Part shown: positions 60,051 to 64,000 of the stretch, one piece after another | Layout of the letters: the number at the start of each line of letters is the position of its first letter | Numbering within the stretch: the first letter of the stretch is position 1 | Program-made: the position numbers and the translations under genes | The notes under the pieces: generated by a model | Seen by the model: the letters and a program-made list of their open reading frames with translations, nothing else | What the model was told of the DNA's origin: nothing | Databases searched by the model: none | Assembly: GCF_000337795.1 (NCBI RefSeq) | Contig: NZ_AOLP01000009.1 | Span: 248,001-312,000 of the forward strand | Source: Haloferax denitrificans ATCC 35960 | Lineage (GTDB): Archaea; Halobacteriota; Halobacteria; Halobacteriales; Haloferacaceae | Reading direction: 5' to 3' | DNA: 64,000 nucleotides

Positions 60051-61421
60051 TTAGAACGTCTCGAGGTACCGGTCGAGCTCCCACTGGGAGACGTCGACGA
60101 GGTAGTCCTTGAACTCGGAGCGCTTGGCTTCGACGAACTTCTCGAAGACGTGGTCGCCCAGGGCGTCCTGGATGACTTCGTCCTCTTCGAGGGCGTCGAC
60201 GGCGCCGCCGAGGTCCTTCGGGAGCGTCTCGATGCCGTACTCTTCGCGCTTTTCCTCGTCGAACTCGTAGATGTTCTCGCGGACCGGGTCGGGGCAGTCG
60301 AGGTCCTTCTCGACGCCGTCGAGACCGGCGTGGATGAGCGCGGCGAACGCGAGGTACGGGTTACAGGACGGGTCGGGGAAGCGGGCCTCGATACGCGAGG
60401 CGGCCGGCGTGCGGGCGGCCGGCTTGCGGATGAGCGCCGAGCGGTTGCGGTCGGACCACGCGATGTAGACCGGCGCTTCGTAGCCGGGGACGAGGCGCTT
60501 GTAGGAGTTGACCGTCGGGTCGGCGACCGCCGTGATTGCGGGCGCGTGGTCGAGGATGCCCGCGACGAAGCTCTTGGCCGTGTCGCTCAGGTCGAACTCG
60601 TCGTCGCCGTCGTGGAACGCGTTCTCGCCGTCCTGGAACAGCGAGATGTGGGTGTGCATGCCGGAGCCGTTGATGCGCGGGATGGGCTTGGGCATGAACG
60701 TCGCGTGGAGGTCGTGTTCGGCCGCGATGGCGCGGACGACGGACCGGAACGTCGCGACGTTGTCGGCCGTCGACAGCGCGTCGTCGTACGTGAAGTTAAT
60801 CTCGTGTTGACCCTCGGCGACCTCGTGGTGCGAGGCTTCGATGTCGAAGCCCATGCTTTCGAGGCCGTAGATGATGTCGCGGCGCACGTCGGACGCGAGG
60901 TCCTTCGGCGCGAGGTCGAAGTAGCCGCCGGCGTCGTTCGTGACGGTCGTCGCGCGGCCGTTTTCGTCTTCTTCGAACAGGAAGAACTCCGGTTCGGGGG
61001 CGACGTTCACGTCATAGCCGAGGTCTTCGGCGCGGGCGATGGCGCGCTTGAGGACGCCACGCGGGTCGCCGCTGAAGGGCTCGCCGGTGGACGTGTTGAA
61101 CACGTCACAGATGAGACGGCCTGCGGCGCTGTTTTCCTTCTTCCGCCACGGGAGGACGGCGAACGTCGACGGGTCGGGCTCGAGGCGCATGTCGGACTCC
61201 TGGATGCGCACGAAGCCGTCGATGGAGGAACCGTCGAAGTAGATGCCCTCCGTGAACGCCTTCTCGGCCTGCGAGGCCGGGATGGAGACGTTTTTGACCG
61301 TTCCGAGAATGTCGGTGAACTGCAGTCGGAGGAAGTCGACATTCTTCTCTTCGATCTCGTCGATGACCGACTGTGCCTCGTCGCTCAGGCCGCCGTCGGT
61401 GAGTGCGTTGTCTTCCGTCAT
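60051..61421 (-). CDS. glnA: Glutamine synthetase
   Basis: A 456-residue class I GlnA, assimilating ammonium into glutamine. Signatures: [18 protein letters not shown] (substrate loop), [13 protein letters not shown] (metal-binding Glu), [49 protein letters not shown]. It is the most closely archaeal-type GSI-alpha, without the adenylylation Tyr loop (the region reads [18 protein letters not shown]). ATG 61421 preferred over GTG 61433. TTTATAG (complement of 61452-61458) makes a leader of about 8 bases. Divergent from an Lrp regulator likely to control it. Confidence 0.97.
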   Translation of the reverse strand: MTEDNALTDGGLSDEAQSVIDEIEEKNVDFLRLQFTDILGTVKNVSIPASQAEKAFTEGIYFDGSSIDGFVRIQESDMRLEPDPSTFAVLPWRKKENSAAGRLICDVFNTSTGEPFSGDPRGVLKRAIARAEDLGYDVNVAPEPEFFLFEEDENGRATTVTNDAGGYFDLAPKDLASDVRRDIIYGLESMGFDIEASHHEVAEGQHEINFTYDDALSTADNVATFRSVVRAIAAEHDLHATFMPKPIPRINGSGMHTHISLFQDGENAFHDGDDEFDLSDTAKSFVAGILDHAPAITAVADPTVNSYKRLVPGYEAPVYIAWSDRNRSALIRKPAARTPAASRIEARFPDPSCNPYLAFAALIHAGLDGVEKDLDCPDPVRENIYEFDEEKREEYGIETLPKDLGGAVDALEEDEVIQDALGDHVFEKFVEAKRSEFKDYLVDVSQWELDRYLETF

Positions 61422-61547
61422 TTTCCTGAACACGCGATTCGAACACCCGCACTATAAAGACCTTTCCGCTTAATGCAATTCCCCGCGGTGTGCCACAGAA
61501 TTGGATATTCGTAAAATTCTAATGCCCTCGGACGGTCTCTGGATGTA
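61422..61547. promoter_or_regulatory. Divergent glnA / lrp promoter region
   Basis: Leftward TATA TTTATAG at 61452-61458 for glnA; rightward TAAAATTC at 61512-61519 for the Lrp gene with ATG at 61548. The spacing lets one Lrp octamer cover both. TTAATGCAATT near 61470-61480 is A+T-rich but not a clear palindrome. Confidence 0.6.
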
Positions 61548-62006
61548 ATGACGTACGAAAACCTCGATGCGAAGCTCATCAACGCGCTCCTCGGTGACGG
61601 TCGAGCGAGCCTGCGAAGCCTCGCCGAAGAACTCGACGTGTCGGTGACGACCGTCTCGAATCACCTGCGAGACCTCGAAGACGAAGGCGTCATCGAGGGC
61701 TACACGCCGCGGGTGAACTACGACGCGCTCGGCTACGACGTGACCGCCGTCATCCAACTCAAAGTCGAGGGCTCCGCGCTCCCCGAAATCACAGAGCGCC
61801 TCCGCGCCGAAAAACAGATGATTTCGGTGTACGAGGTCACCGGCGACTACGACATCATCGCCATCGGCAAGTTCCGCGACACCGACGGCATGAACACGCA
61901 GATCAAGAAACTGCTCACCGACGCGGACATCCGCGAGTCCAACACGTCGGTCGTGCTCAACGCTGTCACCGAAAACGAGCAGTTCGACCTCGACCTCGAA
62001 GAGTAA
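61548..62006 (+). CDS. lrp: Lrp/AsnC-family transcription regulator (glutamine-synthetase-linked)
   Basis: A 152-residue classical Lrp: N-terminal winged HTH ([44 protein letters not shown]) and C-terminal RAM ligand-binding domain ([21 protein letters not shown]..., [16 protein letters not shown] with the G-D-Y-D signature). Placement divergent from glnA is a conserved haloarchaeal arrangement, so it likely regulates glutamine synthesis in response to glutamine or another amino acid. No TrkA-C domain, unlike the protein at 7548. Confidence 0.92.
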   Translation: MTYENLDAKLINALLGDGRASLRSLAEELDVSVTTVSNHLRDLEDEGVIEGYTPRVNYDALGYDVTAVIQLKVEGSALPEITERLRAEKQMISVYEVTGDYDIIAIGKFRDTDGMNTQIKKLLTDADIRESNTSVVLNAVTENEQFDLDLEE

Positions 62007-62011
62007 CGCCG

Positions 62012-62164
62012 TCAGACGATTCGCGTTTTTACGTCGCGCATCTCGGAGCCGCAGTAGGGACACCGATATCTCGTCTCGAAGCCGTCGGGCGTCGTCGTGG
62101 TCGCCGTTTCTATCTCGTGGACCGCCACGTCGCGTCCACACTCCCGGCACTGGACCGCTGGCAT
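62012..62164 (-). CDS. Small zinc-ribbon protein
   Basis: A 50-residue protein: MPAVQCRECGRDVAVHE then CPYCGSEMRDVKTRIV, with CxxC pairs 29 residues apart, forming one zinc ribbon. Its stop comes 6 bases after the lrp stop on the opposite strand. GGTTTATTTCG (about 62188-62198, complement) gives a leaderless start at ATG 62164. Function unknown; typical haloarchaeal micro zinc-finger protein. Confidence 0.72.
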   Translation of the reverse strand: MPAVQCRECGRDVAVHEIETATTTTPDGFETRYRCPYCGSEMRDVKTRIV

Positions 62165-62444
62165 CGGTTCGTGTTCGTCGGCTATTCGAAATAAACCTAC
62201 TGGGATATGTGTATTGTTGTCACACGCCTGTCTATAGTCGGAAGGGCACCGCTTCGACTGGAGAATCCGTGAGTGTCGCTCGATGTGGCCCGAGTTTCGC
62301 CCGCGGTTCCGCGCCGTTTTCGACGACCGCTCGAAGGCTCCCGTTTCGACTGGAAAACCCGACGACGCGAGTCGATTCACCGGTCGATAAACTGGAGCTG
62401 AAATGTTGCGAGTTGTCCGCTACCGGGCGGAGCCGCCGGGCGGG
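62165..62444. other. 280-base gap after the aminopeptidase gene
   Basis: Holds the promoter of the zinc-ribbon gene and an A+T-rich part at 62188-62235. Two partial copies of TTCGACTGGA (62253-62262 and 62346-62355) are noted. No credible coding frame. Confidence 0.5.
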
Positions 62445-63527
62445 TCAGAACCCGTCTTCGAAGACGAACGTGCCGTCTCGCTGGACGACCTCGCCGTCGA
62501 CCTCGATGACCGAGTCTTCGGACATATCGACGATCATGTCCACGTGCTCGGCGCTCTCGTTGAGTTCGTTGTCCGCGCCGACCGTCTCGGGGTACGCCGA
62601 GCCGACGGCCATGTGGACGGTGTCGCCCATCTTCTCGTCGAACAGCATGTTGTAGGTGAACTGGTCGATACTGCGGTTCATGCCGATGCCGAGTTCGCCG
62701 AGGTAGCGCGCGCCCTCGTCGGTATCGAACACGCCGTCTAAGACCTCCTCGTTGCCCTCGGCGGAGTAGTCGACGACCTCGCCGTCCTCGAAGCGGACGC
62801 GGACGCCGGAGACCTCGCGGCCCTGCCGGTACAGCGGCAGGTCGAAGTAGACCTCGCCGTTCACGGACTCTTTCACGGGCGCGGTGAACACCTCGCCGCC
62901 GGGGAGGTTGTGCTCGGCCGTGTCGTTGATGGCGGTGTTGCCGGCGATGCTCATCGTCACGTCGGTCTCGTCGCCCGATTTGATGCGGACTTCGTCGCCG
63001 TCGTTGAGGATGTCGACCAACTGCTGTTGGAGTTCGCCCTGCGCGTCCCAGTCGAGGGTGACGGCGTCGTAGACGAAGTTCTCGTAGGCCTCGGTGCTCA
63101 TGCCCGCGAGCTGGGCGCTCCCCTTCGCGGGGTACTGGGTGAGACACCAGCGCTTCGAGAGCATCTCGCCCTGTACGGGCTTGTAGGCGCGCTTGTACGC
63201 GGCGTTCGTCTCGGGCGGCACGTCGCTCTGTTCGGTCGCGTTCGTCTCGCCGCGGACGCGGATGATGACGTCGGTCTCCTCGTAGAGCGCCAGCACGTGT
63301 TCGGGCGTCTCGTAGTCGTCGTCGCCGGCGCGGAGGAACGCGCGGGTGAATCGCGGGTTCGCGTCCATCGCGACGACGTTCGCGCCGCGGTCGCCGAGCA
63401 GTTCGTGGACGGCCGTGACGAGGTCCTCGGCCACCGAGGGCGCGGAGACGACGACGTTGTCGCCGGCCTCGACGCTCGTGGAGTGGTCGACGATAGTTTG
63501 TGCGTGCTCGCGGATGCGCGGGTCCAT
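62445..63527 (-). CDS. Aminopeptidase, M29 family
   Basis: A 360-residue metallo-aminopeptidase of the thermophilic-aminopeptidase (AmpS/PepS) family. Typical start [28 protein letters not shown]; metal-ligand region includes the Glu in [19 protein letters not shown], the His of that stretch and HVDMIVDM near the C-terminus. It releases N-terminal residues from peptides in the cytoplasm. ATG 63527 gives full family length; the frame is open a little further upstream. Divergent from the threonine-aldolase gene. Confidence 0.9.
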   Translation of the reverse strand: MDPRIREHAQTIVDHSTSVEAGDNVVVSAPSVAEDLVTAVHELLGDRGANVVAMDANPRFTRAFLRAGDDDYETPEHVLALYEETDVIIRVRGETNATEQSDVPPETNAAYKRAYKPVQGEMLSKRWCLTQYPAKGSAQLAGMSTEAYENFVYDAVTLDWDAQGELQQQLVDILNDGDEVRIKSGDETDVTMSIAGNTAINDTAEHNLPGGEVFTAPVKESVNGEVYFDLPLYRQGREVSGVRVRFEDGEVVDYSAEGNEEVLDGVFDTDEGARYLGELGIGMNRSIDQFTYNMLFDEKMGDTVHMAVGSAYPETVGADNELNESAEHVDMIVDMSEDSVIEVDGEVVQRDGTFVFEDGF

Positions 63528-63643
63528 ACCGCGTCGTGTGTGTCCCCGGGGCAAACACCTTTCGAAGCGCAAATATTGCGACCGCGACCGACAACGCCCC
63601 GCGGACCATCGTTTATTTCTCCGTCGGCGCGGTCTCTCCGCGC

Positions 63644-64000
63644 ATGATAGACCTCCGAAGCGACACCGTCACGCTCCCGTCCGACGAGATGCGCGAGGCC
63701 GCCCGCGACGCCGCCGTCGGCGACGACGTGTACGGCGACGACCCGACCGTGAACGAACTCCAAGCGCGCGCCGCCGAACTCGTCGGCAAGGAGGCCGCGC
63801 TGTTCGTGCCGTCGGGGACGATGGGTAACCAAATCGCCGCCCGCGTCCACGCCGACCCCGGCCAAGAGGCGCTCGTGGACGAGAGGGCGCACGTCTACAA
63901 GTGGGAGGTCGGCGGCTTCGCCCAACTCTCGGGCCTGCAGGTCCGCGCCTACGACGCCGGCGAGCGCGCCGCGCCGACGCCCGCGCAGGTCCGCGACCAC
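63644..64000 (+). CDS. Low-specificity L-threonine aldolase-like PLP enzyme (cut by window edge)
   Basis: The first 119 residues of a fold-type I PLP enzyme. [19 protein letters not shown] followed by [17 protein letters not shown] and [14 protein letters not shown] is the classical start of L-threonine aldolases and related beta-eliminating lyases, which split threonine/allo-threonine to glycine and acetaldehyde. The PLP lysine is beyond the window. TTTATTTC at 63612-63619 supports ATG 63644. Confidence 0.9.
   Translation, partial: MIDLRSDTVTLPSDEMREAARDAAVGDDVYGDDPTVNELQARAAELVGKEAALFVPSGTMGNQIAARVHADPGQEALVDERAHVYKWEVGGFAQLSGLQVRAYDAGERAAPTPAQVRDH

Overview
The window is a contiguous piece of a haloarchaeal chromosome, almost certainly from the genus Haloferax. 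The signs are a high G+C, strongly acidic proteome, many genes with a TATA-like box about 26 bases before an ATG or GTG (leaderless transcripts), and families confined to archaea or haloarchaea: PriL, PCNA, RfcA, Orc1/Cdc6, MCM, SAMP2, Trm1, a double TatC, and small CPxCG zinc-finger proteins. The gene set and order resemble what I remember of Haloferax volcanii, but I could not align it, so the species is inference.

Layout. 1-8.3 kb: primase large subunit (cut by the window edge), an MFS exporter, the sliding clamp PCNA, a small phosphatase, and an amino-acid permease/UspA fusion divergent from an Lrp/TrkA-C regulator. 8.5-15.9 kb: rRNA methyltransferase RlmE, small membrane and zinc proteins, a ribbon-helix-helix/YhhQ pair, and the two Tat translocase genes (tatCt, tatCo) back to back. 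15.9-25.6 kb: histidine phosphatase, LarE, a MutS-family ATPase, Orc1/Cdc6, RpiA, a histone-fold miniprotein, LarB, a GIY-YIG protein and a phosphohexomutase. 25.6-38.6 kb: SAMP2 plus an acetyltransferase, RfcA, a GAF/PAS histidine kinase, TspO, AlaS and several metabolic genes. 38.8-44 kb: L-lactate dehydrogenase, a membrane Fe-S oxidoreductase, and the BioYMN biotin importer with a BirA-type operator. 44.1-48.4 kb: Cmi4-like protein and MCM helicase carrying a 471-residue intein in its Walker A motif. 48.4-50.8 kb: a lower-G+C island with a two-gene tyrosine recombinase module. 50.8-64 kb: a ParA-like protein, HIT, uracil-DNA glycosylase, PRPP synthetase, Trm1, membrane proteins, glutamine synthetase with a neighbouring Lrp regulator, an M29 aminopeptidase, and the start of a threonine-aldolase-like gene.

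How the genes fit together. Replication and repair genes are dense (priL, pcn, orc1/cdc6, rfcA, mcm, a mutS homologue, a UDG). LarE and LarB make the nickel-pincer cofactor of lactate racemase, and an LDH with lactate-type specificity lies about 15 kb away beside a membrane Fe-S oxidoreductase, suggesting lactate use. The most system-like novelty is the recombinase island. It holds a catalytic tyrosine recombinase and, joined by an ATGA overlap, a catalytic-domain-less relative of its N-terminal domain. A perfect 11-4-11 palindrome sits between their TATA box and start codon, and a repeated GGGGTGT motif occurs upstream.
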